This document shows positions 45,887 to 54,276 of a stretch of 64,000 bases of DNA, piece after piece (positions within the stretch are counted from its first letter, which is position 1; every line of letters starts with the position of its first letter). The stretch spans positions 1,377,501-1,441,500 of the forward strand of contig NZ_CP054476.1 of the NCBI RefSeq assembly GCF_013341275.1, written 5' to 3'. A model generated the notes under the pieces. The model was not told where the DNA came from. It did not search any database and saw only the letters and a program-made list of their open reading frames with translations. The position numbers were made by a program, and so were the translations under genes. The stretch comes from Methyloligella sp. GL2. GTDB lineage: Bacteria > Pseudomonadota > Alphaproteobacteria > Rhizobiales > Methyloligellaceae.

Positions 45887-46378
45887 GTGAGATATTCTGC
45901 TTCGACTATTGGGCGTGCCGCTTCGCTGCGTTGGGCTCTAGGCCTTGCCGTTGCGGTTCTGGTCATGGGCATCGCAAGTGCCGGGCCGGCTTCGGCCCAA
46001 ATCCTCAAACGCGGTGTGCAAGGCGGCGTTGCCGGCGCCGTGATCGGCGGCATCGTCGATGGCGGGTCGGGCGCCGGGAAGGGCGCCGCGATCGGCGCGG
46101 GCGTCGGGCTGGCTGCCGGCGCCATCGAGAAGGATTACAACAAGCATCGCGCCGCACCGCCGCCTGGCTATGCCACGCCGCCGCGCTACGCCAATGCCAT
46201 GGTGGCCGACACCCAGGCCTCGCTGCTTCGCCTCGGCTATAATCCGGGGCCGGTCGATGGCGTGATGGGGCCGGGCACAAGGCAAGCGATCAGCAACTAC
46301 CAATATGCCTGGGGGCTTCCGGTTACCGGTTCGCCTTCGCCGCAATTGCTCGACCATATGCGGCGCCACGGCGGTTAG
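45887..46378 (+). CDS. Exported glycine-zipper and peptidoglycan-binding-like protein
   Basis: The product has 163 residues from GTG 45887 (AAGGGAG 9 nt upstream). A signal peptide (RWALGLAVAVLVMGIASAGPASAQ) is followed by a glycine-zipper stretch GGVAGAVIGGIVDGGSGAGKG and AAIGAGVGLAAGA (about 45-80), which commonly inserts in or spans a membrane. The C-terminal domain (about 100-160) is PG_binding_1-like: ADTQASLLRLGYNPGPVDGV, GPGTRQAISNYQYAWGLPVTG. It is the first of three exported proteins here. It is probably envelope-associated. Confidence 0.85.
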   Translation: MRYSASTIGRAASLRWALGLAVAVLVMGIASAGPASAQILKRGVQGGVAGAVIGGIVDGGSGAGKGAAIGAGVGLAAGAIEKDYNKHRAAPPPGYATPPRYANAMVADTQASLLRLGYNPGPVDGVMGPGTRQAISNYQYAWGLPVTGSPSPQLLDHMRRHGG

Positions 46379-46405
46379 GCGGTCGCGATTTTTTCCCGCC
46401 TGACC

Positions 46406-47920
46406 ATGGGGGTTTGGCGGTCCGGCCTTGCGGCTGGGCTGCTCGGCCTTGTCCTCTTTGCGAATGCCGGCGCGGTGCAGGCCGCTGCGCTTTACGGTCT
46501 TGCCGCCGGAATCGACAATTATTCGTCCGGTCCGCTTTCCGGCGCCGAGGCTGACGCCGCCGATATCGCCGCGGCGCTTGAGGCCGCGGGCGCCAATGAG
46601 GTGGTGCTGCTCAAAGGGGAGGATGCGACCCGCGCCGCCGTGCTGGACGCCTGGACGGACTTGCTCAGCAAGGCCGAGCGCGGCGACACGGTGATCTTCA
46701 GCTTCGCCGGTAAAGGCTCTGCCGGGACCGATGGCCCCGCCTATCTTCTCGCCGGTGACACCGCGCTCTCCCGTCAGGACATTCTTACCCGCGCCAAGCA
46801 AGCCGACGCGCGCGGCGTGCACACTCTGTTTCTCGGCGATGCCAGCTTCGGCGGCGATCTCAACCGGCCGGTCTCGGCTCTCGACGTTCAGCTGCGTCAG
46901 GCGGCGTCCGAGAGTGTGGCGGATGGCACTGGCGAGGCTCCGATCGACGAGAGAGGCTTCAGCTATGGCAGCTTCGTCTATGGCGCGGCGCCTGGCGGCG
47001 CAGTGCCGGAGGTGGCAATCGGCTCGAGCCGTCGCGGCGCGTTGAGCTGGGCCTTCGCCCGGGCGCTGCAAGGCGCGGCCGATGCCAATCGCGACGGCGC
47101 CATCGACGATCACGAGCTTCGCCGTTATCTCGGCCTCGCTGTCGGGGCTCTCACCGAAGGGCAGCAGACCCCGCATATCGTGCCCAACCGGCTGACGCCG
47201 GTGACGCTGGCGCCTGTCTCCCGCGACGGTAACGTGGCAGCCGACGATGACGGGCCGTTGCGGCTTGCGGTGATCGGCGAGGTGCCGCCGGCGCTTGAAT
47301 CGGAGAGCGGCATCGAGGTCGTCAGCGATCCGGGCGAGGCGGAGCTGATCTGGAACCGCGCCGAGAAACGGCTCGACCATTATCTCGGCGGGCAGGTGGC
47401 CGAGGGTGTCGATCGGCGGAGACTGGCGCCGGCGCTTGCCAAGTGGAAGGCGCTGAAGCGTCTGCGCCTGCGCGCGGCGCTCATGCCTGCGCCGATCGAT
47501 CTGGTCAGCGGCGACCGGCTCTATGGCGATGGCGATTTCGTGCAGATCGAAGTGCTGCCGGGCCGCTATCCGTATCTCACCATTTTCGACCTGTCGCCGG
47601 AGGGCTGGGTGGTGCCGATCCTGCCGGCGGATGCGAGCGGTGCGGATAAGCAGTGGAAGGAGCATATCCATCAGATGTTCCGCCAGAGCTCGCCGCCGAA
47701 CGGAGCGCTGCACCGGGTGGTGATCTTCTCCAAGAGTCCGATGACCGGACTGCAGGTGGCGCTCAAGCGCATGGAGGGGAAAGGCGCTACCGGGCTTTCC
47801 GAAGCGCTGGCCAAAGCCTTCGCCGATGAGAGCGCCGTGCAGGTCGGAATCTTCCCCATCTATAGCGGCCAAGCTTCCGGCCAAGCGTCCGGTACCGAGC
47901 CGTCCGCGCTGGCGCCATAG
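46406..47920 (+). CDS. Exported caspase-fold protein with DUF4384, catalytic dyad lost
   Basis: The 504-residue product has a Sec signal (GLAAGLLGLVLFANAGAVQAAA). A caspase (C14) domain spans about 27-280: LYGLAAGIDNYSSGPLSGAEADAADIAAAL, GDTVIFSFAGKGS and TLFLGDASFGGD. Active relatives have a His in the first motif (SGHG) and Cys in the second (DACxSG); here they are Lys103 and Ser147, so cysteine protease activity is unlikely. An EF-hand-like loop DANRDGAIDDHE is at 226-237. The C-terminal region (about 370-450: RLYGDGDFVQIEVLPGRYPYLTIFDLSPEG) is DUF4384-like. It sits between two genes for exported proteins. Confidence 0.85.
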   Translation: MGVWRSGLAAGLLGLVLFANAGAVQAAALYGLAAGIDNYSSGPLSGAEADAADIAAALEAAGANEVVLLKGEDATRAAVLDAWTDLLSKAERGDTVIFSFAGKGSAGTDGPAYLLAGDTALSRQDILTRAKQADARGVHTLFLGDASFGGDLNRPVSALDVQLRQAASESVADGTGEAPIDERGFSYGSFVYGAAPGGAVPEVAIGSSRRGALSWAFARALQGAADANRDGAIDDHELRRYLGLAVGALTEGQQTPHIVPNRLTPVTLAPVSRDGNVAADDDGPLRLAVIGEVPPALESESGIEVVSDPGEAELIWNRAEKRLDHYLGGQVAEGVDRRRLAPALAKWKALKRLRLRAALMPAPIDLVSGDRLYGDGDFVQIEVLPGRYPYLTIFDLSPEGWVVPILPADASGADKQWKEHIHQMFRQSSPPNGALHRVVIFSKSPMTGLQVALKRMEGKGATGLSEALAKAFADESAVQVGIFPIYSGQASGQASGTEPSALAP

Positions 47921-47994
47921 CCGGCTTGGACTCACCGGCCGATCTCCGTCATAGTAAACGACGTGTTAACGGCGTTTCCTCTGGGGAGGGTTCG

Positions 47995-48594
47995 ATGTTC
48001 GGTTACGCGTCGCTGCGGGCCTTCGGTCTTATCGCGGGCCTCATTCTCTGCCTGACCGGCGTTGCGCTGGCAGACGAGGCCAAGCAGCCGGCTCTTTCCG
48101 ACAACACGGCTTCGACCGAGAAGACCGAGAGCGAGTTCGAACGGCTGACAAGGCTTGCCCGGGCGAGCGATCCGGCATGCGAAACTCCGTGGAGCTATAG
48201 CCGGGGGCTCGGCCGCTGCATCTGCATCCGCGAAGGGTTCGGCATGCAGTGGGGGCAGTGCCTGCCGATGCCGCGTGCGGCGGCGGCCGATATAGAGGCG
48301 ACCGCCTCGATCCCGCTGCCGGAGCGCGCCCCCGACGTGCCGGAGGATCCGGCGACCCGTATGGAGCGGACGGCCGCGGCGCAGGACTGCCTGGCCAAAC
48401 TCGGCTTCTATAAGGGTGCGGTCGACGGCGAGGCGGGGCGTTCGACGGTGCGGGCCTTCCGCCGCTTTGCCAAGCGCCAGGGCCTGGCGGAGGGCACTGA
48501 TCTTCTCAGCCGCGGCGCACAGGAAAAGCTGGGTGCGGCGTGCGACGAGAAGACGGCCGCGCTGCCCGAGCGCCGGCCCAAGACGGCAGAGTAG
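47995..48594 (+). CDS. Exported peptidoglycan-binding-like protein
   Basis: The 199-residue product starts at ATG 47995, just after GGGGAGGG. The signal peptide (LRAFGLIAGLILCLTGVALA) is followed by a segment with four cysteines (PACETPWSYSRGLGRCICIR, QWGQCLP) suggesting disulfides, a proline-rich linker, and a C-terminal PG_binding_1-like domain (AAQDCLAKLGFYKGAVDGEAG, STVRAFRRFAKRQGL). It is downstream of the pseudo-caspase gene. Probably periplasmic and wall-associated. Confidence 0.82.
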   Translation: MFGYASLRAFGLIAGLILCLTGVALADEAKQPALSDNTASTEKTESEFERLTRLARASDPACETPWSYSRGLGRCICIREGFGMQWGQCLPMPRAAAADIEATASIPLPERAPDVPEDPATRMERTAAAQDCLAKLGFYKGAVDGEAGRSTVRAFRRFAKRQGLAEGTDLLSRGAQEKLGAACDEKTAALPERRPKTAE

Positions 48595-48712
48595 GGGATC
48601 GGCGGCATCGGCTCTTGCCCTAATCCGGTCACCGCAGCCGATTAGGTCTCGGCGGAGTGATGCAGCGCTGAAGTGCGGCTGCCGATTCGACTTTTTCCGG
48701 TGAAGTTAAGAC

Positions 48713-49897
48713 ATGAAATCCTACGCCAACGCGGCGGCGTTCCTTCGTGAGGAGGCCCCTGAGCGTCCGGTCCTTGCCTTGCGTCCTCATGCAGCGGTGC
48801 GGGCGGCGCAATGGATGCTGCAGCATTTTCCGGGCGAGGTGCTCTACGCGGTGAAAGCGAATGACGCGCCCATGATCCGCGATGCTTTTCATGGCGCAGG
48901 CATTCGCGCGTTCGACGTGGCCTCGCTTCCCGAGATCGAAGCCTTCGCGCCGCTTCCGGGCGTGCGGCTCTATCTGATGCACCCGGTCAAATCGCGGGAG
49001 CTGATCGCCCGCGCCTATCACGATTTCGGGGTGCGCGATTTCGTTCTCGATAGCGAGGCTGAGCTTGCCAAGATTATCGAGGAGACGGGGCGTCCCGCCG
49101 ATCTCAATCTGCATGTGCGGCTTGCCGTGCCGAACGAGCAGAGCCTGATGCCGCTGGATCGGAAATTCGGCGCAACCCCCGCCGATGCGGCGCAGCTTTT
49201 GCGCCTCGCCCGCGGCGTGGCAACCGAACTCGGCATCAGCTTTCATGTCGGCTCGCAAGCGCTGACCCCTGCGAGTTATCCGCGCGCGCTCGCCATCGCC
49301 GCCAGCGTTATCGCCGAGGTGGAGATTCCGGTGGAAAGTATCGATGTCGGCGGTGGTTTTCCTGCGCGCTACCTCAATGCCGATCCGCCGAACCTCTCCG
49401 CCTTCATGGCGTCGATCGCGGAGGCGCGCGATCAACTCGGTCTCGGCGGTTACCGCTTCTTGTCCGAACCCGGGCGTGCCCTGGTGGCGGAAGCCGAATC
49501 CCTGGTGGTGAAAGTGCTCGGGCGCCGCGGCGACAGTCTCTATATCAATGACGGCATCTATGGCTGTCTGTTCGAGGGCTCGGCGGGCGACGGCGCGCTG
49601 AGCTATCCGGTGCGTGCCTTCCGAGGCGGTGAGCCTTTGGCGGGATCTGATCAGCCTTTCACCTTCTGGGGCATCACCTGCGACAGCATCGATTTTCTGC
49701 CGGGACCGTTCGCGCTGCCGGCCGATATCGCCGAGGGCGACTATATCGAGATCGGCCAGGTCGGCGCTTATGGCCGGGTCGCGGCGGGGCACTTCAACGG
49801 CTATGGCTATTACGACGAGGTCGTGCTTCAGGACGCGCCGATGATGGGCATGTATGGGGCACCGCAGGCCCCCGCCAGGGCTGCCGCCAGCTCCTGA
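48713..49897 (+). CDS. Ornithine/lysine decarboxylase, alanine-racemase-fold (type III PLP)
   Basis: This 394-residue enzyme decarboxylates ornithine (or lysine) to a diamine for polyamine synthesis. The PLP lysine is in VLYAVKANDAP (about 47). HVGSQ (about 181) and DVGGGFPARYL (about 215) bind cofactor; EPGRALVAEAESLVVKV (about 260) holds the carboxylate-interacting Glu. The C-terminal CDSID (GITCDSIDFLPG, about 325) places the cysteine that reaches across the dimer to the active site. The layout is as in short alphaproteobacterial ornithine/lysine decarboxylases. Other polyamine genes are absent nearby. Confidence 0.9.
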   Translation: MKSYANAAAFLREEAPERPVLALRPHAAVRAAQWMLQHFPGEVLYAVKANDAPMIRDAFHGAGIRAFDVASLPEIEAFAPLPGVRLYLMHPVKSRELIARAYHDFGVRDFVLDSEAELAKIIEETGRPADLNLHVRLAVPNEQSLMPLDRKFGATPADAAQLLRLARGVATELGISFHVGSQALTPASYPRALAIAASVIAEVEIPVESIDVGGGFPARYLNADPPNLSAFMASIAEARDQLGLGGYRFLSEPGRALVAEAESLVVKVLGRRGDSLYINDGIYGCLFEGSAGDGALSYPVRAFRGGEPLAGSDQPFTFWGITCDSIDFLPGPFALPADIAEGDYIEIGQVGAYGRVAAGHFNGYGYYDEVVLQDAPMMGMYGAPQAPARAAASS

Positions 49898-50105
49898 AGC
49901 GTTGTCCTGAACTGCGTTCGATGTGCGGTTTACGCCTCGAATCCGGCACTTACGCGCAATCGTGGTTAAGGCGATTTGGGCCGCGATTTCTGCGCTCTAC
50001 TGAAATTGGCGGAATTGCAACTCGTCCGTGCGGCGCAGACTGAAATCCTTGGTTAAAACGGCCCGCAAATCTCTGACATTGCACGTTTTGGTTTAGTGAA
50101 TTCGC

Positions 50106-50157
50106 AATGCTCCAGCTCGTAGCTTGCCAGAACATCCTGGAAGCGTTCTGGAGCATT
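50106..50157 (+). promoter_or_regulatory. Hairpin pair covering the ribosome-binding site of the TackOD1 gene
   Basis: AATGCTCCAG (50106-50115) is the exact reverse complement of CTGGAGCATT (50148-50157), a 10-bp stem that buries the only good ribosome-binding site (GGAG, 50150-50153) before GTG 50162. A competing 7-bp hairpin CCAGAAC (50127-50133) / GTTCTGG (50145-50151) uses part of the same strand. The two folds are mutually exclusive, so translation could be switched by RNA structure or a bound factor. Confidence 0.5.
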
Positions 50158-50161
50158 CGCC

Positions 50162-51907
50162 GTGCCTGCTCGGATTTTGCTGATCGATGACGATGCGTTG
50201 ACGATGGATATCGTCAGCGCCGCGCTCACGTCGAAAGGGCACGCCGTCGATACGGCGGAAAGCTGCCTGGCCGCCCTCGATCTGATCAAACATAACGATT
50301 ACGACCTGGCGCTGATCGACTATCAGATGCCGGATATCGACGGGCTTGCCGCCGCCCGGCTGCTGCAGACGCTGACGGCGCAAACCCATGTGCCGCGCCT
50401 TGTCGCGCTCACCGGCAATATCGACAAGCTGAAGGGGCAGGCCGGTGCGGACGATGTCTTCTACGACGTTCTGGAGAAGCCGATCGCGCCGGCGGAGCTG
50501 GCTCGTTATGTCGACCGCACGATCGGCGAGACCGATTACGGACGGCTGGCAAATCTCGCCCGGGCGCTGTGGCGCGAGCGTGGCTTCGAGCAGGCGCCGC
50601 GGGCGATCACCGTGCCCCAGCCAAGCCGCGAGCAGGCGATGATGCTCAGCCTGTTCTTCGAGCCGGCCGAGGGAGGCGCCGCCGACTGCATCGTGCTGAC
50701 CAAGGAAACCGGCGTCGACGAGCTGGAGCGGCTGCGGGGGCTCGACGGCCATTACACCTTGCCCATCGTCGATCTGTCGGGAAAGGCCGGCAAGCTTGCG
50801 GATGTTTCCCTGAACGCGGCCTCGCCCGCCGATTGGCGCAATGTGGCCGACACGGTCGCGCGCTTTTCCGGCAACCGGAACCGGCTGGAGCATCGCTTCC
50901 TGCGCAGCGAGAATTTGCGCGACCAGCTGTTGGCCTATCTTTACGTGGCCGGCCGGACCTTCAGCCCGATCCTCGATGCCTCGAAGCCGAGCTGCGTGAC
51001 CTATCCGGGCTGCTTGCCGGCCGATGCGGTGCAGGCGGCGGAAGCGTTGGCGAGCCAAGGCTTTCTCACCAAGCGTTTCGCCGACCGGTTTTATACCTGC
51101 GGCAGCTGCCAGTCGAAGCGGCTTTCGGTGCGGGAGGAATGTCCGTCCTGCCGCTCGGCCGACGTGGAAATGAGCGAGGTAATCCATCACTTCCGCTGCG
51201 CCCATCAGGCGCCCGAGCGCGAGTTCCGCTCCGGCTCGCATCTGATCTGCCCGAAATGCCGGACCGCCTTGCGCCATTACGGCCACGATTACGACCGGCC
51301 GGGTCAGGTGCTGATCTGCCATGCCTGCGGGGCTTGGAACTCCGAGCCTGCGGTGGGGTTCGTTTGTCTCGATTGCGGCACCCACACCGATGGCGAGGCG
51401 ATCGCAAGCCAAGACGTCCATAGCTTCGAGCTGACCGCCAAGGCACGCCGGGTTCTCACCGGCGATGCCATGCCGGCGACGCCTGACGCGCCACAGCAGG
51501 CGCGGCCCGCAGCGGCGCATGAAGGGCGCACCGCCGATGGTCCGGCGGCTCTGCCGGAGCAGTTGCTGAGTGAGCTGCACGCGCTTGGCCTCGACACGGC
51601 GGTGCACGACTCCGGCCAGATTATCGAGATTACCTATGGCGGCGAGATCGGGCTGATCGAGCGCTACGGCTTTCCCGCCTTCGCCAAGCTGCGGCGGCTG
51701 TTCCGGGAGAACCTTGCCAATCTGCTGTCCGATTACGGACGGGTGGTGAGCGGCGAGGAGAGCGACTTTCTCATCCTGCTGGAGGAGGAGGGCGACCTTC
51801 CGCTGTTCCTGTCGAAGGCCTTCGCCCGCGCCCAGGAGAGCCTCGCCGAGGGTCTCCGCCCGGAATTCCGTGTGATGGAGCAAGAGGAGGTCGCTGTCGC
51901 GCCATGA
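50162..51907 (+). CDS. Response regulator with TackOD1-type multi-zinc-ribbon output domain
   Basis: The 581-residue product starts at GTG 50162. The receiver domain (1-125) is complete: acidic ILLIDDDALT, phospho-Asp53 in LALIDYQMPDIDG, Thr in VALTGN (about 84), Lys106 in LEKPIAP. A middle region (about 130-270) follows. Then come paired cysteines: C278/C284, C313/C316 (CGSC), C327/C330 (CPSC), C346, C363/C366 (CPKC), C386/C389 (CHAC), C402/C405 (CLDC). This is the pattern of the TackOD1 metal-binding output domain described from thaumarchaeal regulators. A C-terminal part of about 130 residues is unassigned. Its stop overlaps the GT2 gene (ATGA). There is no DNA-binding motif; it probably acts by protein contact. 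Confidence 0.8.
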   Translation: MPARILLIDDDALTMDIVSAALTSKGHAVDTAESCLAALDLIKHNDYDLALIDYQMPDIDGLAAARLLQTLTAQTHVPRLVALTGNIDKLKGQAGADDVFYDVLEKPIAPAELARYVDRTIGETDYGRLANLARALWRERGFEQAPRAITVPQPSREQAMMLSLFFEPAEGGAADCIVLTKETGVDELERLRGLDGHYTLPIVDLSGKAGKLADVSLNAASPADWRNVADTVARFSGNRNRLEHRFLRSENLRDQLLAYLYVAGRTFSPILDASKPSCVTYPGCLPADAVQAAEALASQGFLTKRFADRFYTCGSCQSKRLSVREECPSCRSADVEMSEVIHHFRCAHQAPEREFRSGSHLICPKCRTALRHYGHDYDRPGQVLICHACGAWNSEPAVGFVCLDCGTHTDGEAIASQDVHSFELTAKARRVLTGDAMPATPDAPQQARPAAAHEGRTADGPAALPEQLLSELHALGLDTAVHDSGQIIEITYGGEIGLIERYGFPAFAKLRRLFRENLANLLSDYGRVVSGEESDFLILLEEEGDLPLFLSKAFARAQESLAEGLRPEFRVMEQEEVAVAP

Positions 51908-53193
51908 GCGATCTCAATCTCGGCATCGGCTTCCTGCTCAGCCAGAGCAGCGACAGTCTTCTGGCGGCGTTCTGGTATTTTCTGATCTTCGAGCTGCCGC
52001 GCTATGGGCTGGCCTTTATTGCAGTCAGTGTCGCGCCGCTCGCCGCAAAGCTGATGCCCGGTCCCAAGGGCCGGCATTGGAGCCTCGATCACCGGCGTCC
52101 GACTGATATCAGCGTCATCATCGCCGGCCATAACGAGGCCGATGCCATCGAGCGCTGTGTCCGGTCCCTCTACGAGCAGTCGCTGCCTCCTTCTGAGATC
52201 ATCGTGGTCAGCGATGGCTCGAGCGACGGGATGGATGAGATCTGCACCCGGCTCGTCCGCGAAGGGCTGATCGCTCGCGCCTTGTCGACGACGATGCGGG
52301 GCGGCAAGTCGGCGGCTTTGAACCTCGCCATCGGTGCCAGCTCCGGCGATATCGTCATCAATGCCGACGCGGACAGCTCCTATGACCGGTTTGCGCTGGC
52401 CAATATCATCGAGCCGTTTTCCGATCCGCAGGTCGGTGGCGTTGCCGGCGATATCGTGCCGCGCAACGGCAAGGCGAGCCTGATCGCGCAGCTCCAGGAG
52501 CTGGAATATCTGCTCTCCATCTCGGTCGGAAAGCTGGTCGGCAATGCCACCGAGCAGGTGGTGTGCATGTCCGGCGCCTTCGCCGCCTTCCGGCGCGATG
52601 CTCTGGACGAAATCGGCGGCTTCGATGTCGGAGGCGGGGAGGATCTGGACATCACCTTGCGGCTGCGCCAGGCGGAATGGCGGGTGGTCTTCGCCAGCCA
52701 GGCGATCTGCTACACCGACGTTCCGGTGAAGAGCTGGGCCTTGATCCGGCAGCGGCTCCGCTGGGAGCGCGATGCGTTCTGGATCCGCTTCCGCAAGCAT
52801 CGCCGGCTGTTGATCCCGACCTGGTCGCGCTTCCGTTTGGCGGAGGCGTTCCACCAATGGGAGTTCCTTGTTTTCAGCGTTCTCGCCGCCATCGCTTTTC
52901 CGATCTATCTGATTTGGCTGGTCTCCGCGTATGGCAGCTTCGCGCTGCCCATCTTGGTTGCCATGCAGGTCGGCATGCTGGCGGGCGACGTGCTGCTGCT
53001 GGCGCTTGCCGATCTGGCGACAGGGCGTCCGGTGTTCCTCAAGAACGTTGCGTATCTGCCGGCCTATTCCTTCTACACCGGCTACTTCATGCGTTTCGTC
53101 CGGCTCTACGCCTATCTGGACGAAGCCTTCCTGTTCGGTTCGCGCTCCGACAATTACACGCCCGCCAAAGTGCGCATCCCGAGGCCTTGGTAG
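51904..53193 (+). CDS. Processive family-2 glycosyltransferase (polysaccharide synthase)
   Basis: This is a 429-residue membrane glycosyltransferase. An N-terminal helix (FWYFLIFELPRYGLAFIAVS) precedes the GT-A domain: ISVIIAGHNEADAIERC, VVSDGSSDG (about 104), INADADSS (DxD-like, about 154), GGGEDLDITLRLRQ (catalytic Asp region about 246) and RQRLRWERDAFW (QxxRW, about 282). About four helices follow (FLVFSVLAAIAFPIYLIWLV onwards). The QxxRW signature indicates a synthase that polymerises and probably extrudes a polysaccharide, as in cellulose, hyaluronan and poly-GlcNAc synthases. It overlaps the regulator gene by 4 nt and lies 3 bp from the HlyD-like gene, so it is in one operon. Confidence 0.9.
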   Translation: MSDLNLGIGFLLSQSSDSLLAAFWYFLIFELPRYGLAFIAVSVAPLAAKLMPGPKGRHWSLDHRRPTDISVIIAGHNEADAIERCVRSLYEQSLPPSEIIVVSDGSSDGMDEICTRLVREGLIARALSTTMRGGKSAALNLAIGASSGDIVINADADSSYDRFALANIIEPFSDPQVGGVAGDIVPRNGKASLIAQLQELEYLLSISVGKLVGNATEQVVCMSGAFAAFRRDALDEIGGFDVGGGEDLDITLRLRQAEWRVVFASQAICYTDVPVKSWALIRQRLRWERDAFWIRFRKHRRLLIPTWSRFRLAEAFHQWEFLVFSVLAAIAFPIYLIWLVSAYGSFALPILVAMQVGMLAGDVLLLALADLATGRPVFLKNVAYLPAYSFYTGYFMRFVRLYAYLDEAFLFGSRSDNYTPAKVRIPRPW

Positions 53194-53196
53194 CTC

Positions 53197-54276
53197 ATGC
53201 TCAAGATCCATAAGCGTCCGCGTATCGACAAGCTGGTCAGCGAGCAGCGGGTGGAATCCGCCTCCTGGGGACGGCGCATCTACCTGGCGCTGCTCGCCGT
53301 CTTGGCGATCTTCGTGCTGAACTATCTGTTCGGCGACATGCTGTTCCTGCGGGCGGAGGGCATCCTTCTCACCGACAGAGCGATCGTCGCGGCCGACTAT
53401 CCGGGGCGCGTGGTCAGCGTCGAGGTGAAGGAGGGGCAAGCCGTTGAGAAGGGCGATGTGCTGCTGCGCATGGAATCGGCGCAGATGGTGCGCGACATTG
53501 CCGAGCTCACCTTGCGCAGCGCCGAGGTCGGCGAGCGCAACACGGAGCTGAAAACCAAGCTGGCGGTGGTGGAAGCGCTGCTGCCGATCGCCGAGCGGCA
53601 TGTGAAGGAGAGCGAGACGACGCTTTCCGATTTCGACCGTCTGGACAATAAGGGGCTGATCTCGAGCTACCGGCTGACCGATGCCGTCAATTCGAAATAT
53701 CAGGCCGCCGAGCGGCAGGCCGAGCTGAAAAGCCAGGCCGAGCTGCTGCGCAGCCAGGTGCCGACCGTCTCGGCATCCTTCGAGCGAGCGAACAGCGCCT
53801 TGAGCAGTCTGGAGCGTCTGTATGACGGCGGCGTGGTGCGGGCATTCCAAGCGGGGATCGTCGGCCCCCGGGTGCCCTCGCCTGGGCGGGTGGTGCAGTT
53901 CGGCGACGATCTGTTGGAGATCCATGGCACCAACACCTACGTGCTCGCCTATTTGCCGAACAGCTATCTGTTCTCCATCGAGCCTGGCGAGCCGGTGACG
54001 GTCAAAGCCGGCAGCACGACCGTGCAGGGGCATATCGAGGCGGTGCTCCCCGTCGCCGATGCCTTGCCGCCGGAGTTCCAGAACATGTTCCGTCCGCGCG
54101 ACCGCAGCCGCCTGATGCGGATCAGTCTGGATGCGCGCGATCTCGCCGTCTCGCAAAAAGTCAGCGTGCGCGGCTGTTGGTGGCTGTGTGAAAGACCTGC
54201 GGATAGCGCGCGCCAAGCGGTGCAAGCAAGAGGAGAAGGCGACGATGCCGACGGAAGCGACCGGCGAGGGGACTGA
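53197..54276 (+). CDS. HlyD-like membrane fusion protein
   Basis: The 359-residue product has one membrane helix at about 28-47 (RIYLALLAVLAIFVLNYLFG). The periplasmic part has a lipoyl-like half (AADYPGRVVSVEVKEGQAVEKGDVLLRME, about 65-92), a long coiled coil (about 95-205) and the second lipoyl half plus barrel (VVRAFQAGIVGPRVPSPG ... LEIHGTNTYVLAYLPNSYL). It resembles the periplasmic subunits of alginate/poly-sugar export (Alg44-like) and HlyD exporters, and would link the synthase to the cell envelope. The last about 30 residues are Arg-rich and unlike the family, and the final 32 nt overlap the HPt gene start. Confidence 0.85.
   Translation: MLKIHKRPRIDKLVSEQRVESASWGRRIYLALLAVLAIFVLNYLFGDMLFLRAEGILLTDRAIVAADYPGRVVSVEVKEGQAVEKGDVLLRMESAQMVRDIAELTLRSAEVGERNTELKTKLAVVEALLPIAERHVKESETTLSDFDRLDNKGLISSYRLTDAVNSKYQAAERQAELKSQAELLRSQVPTVSASFERANSALSSLERLYDGGVVRAFQAGIVGPRVPSPGRVVQFGDDLLEIHGTNTYVLAYLPNSYLFSIEPGEPVTVKAGSTTVQGHIEAVLPVADALPPEFQNMFRPRDRSRLMRISLDARDLAVSQKVSVRGCWWLCERPADSARQAVQARGEGDDADGSDRRGD

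Noticed and set aside
45938-47935. Long open frame antisense to the pseudo-caspase gene
   Set aside because: It is a shadow of GC-rich codon bias. The plus-strand product has a signal peptide and recognisable domains; the antisense product is low-complexity Arg/Gly/Ala.
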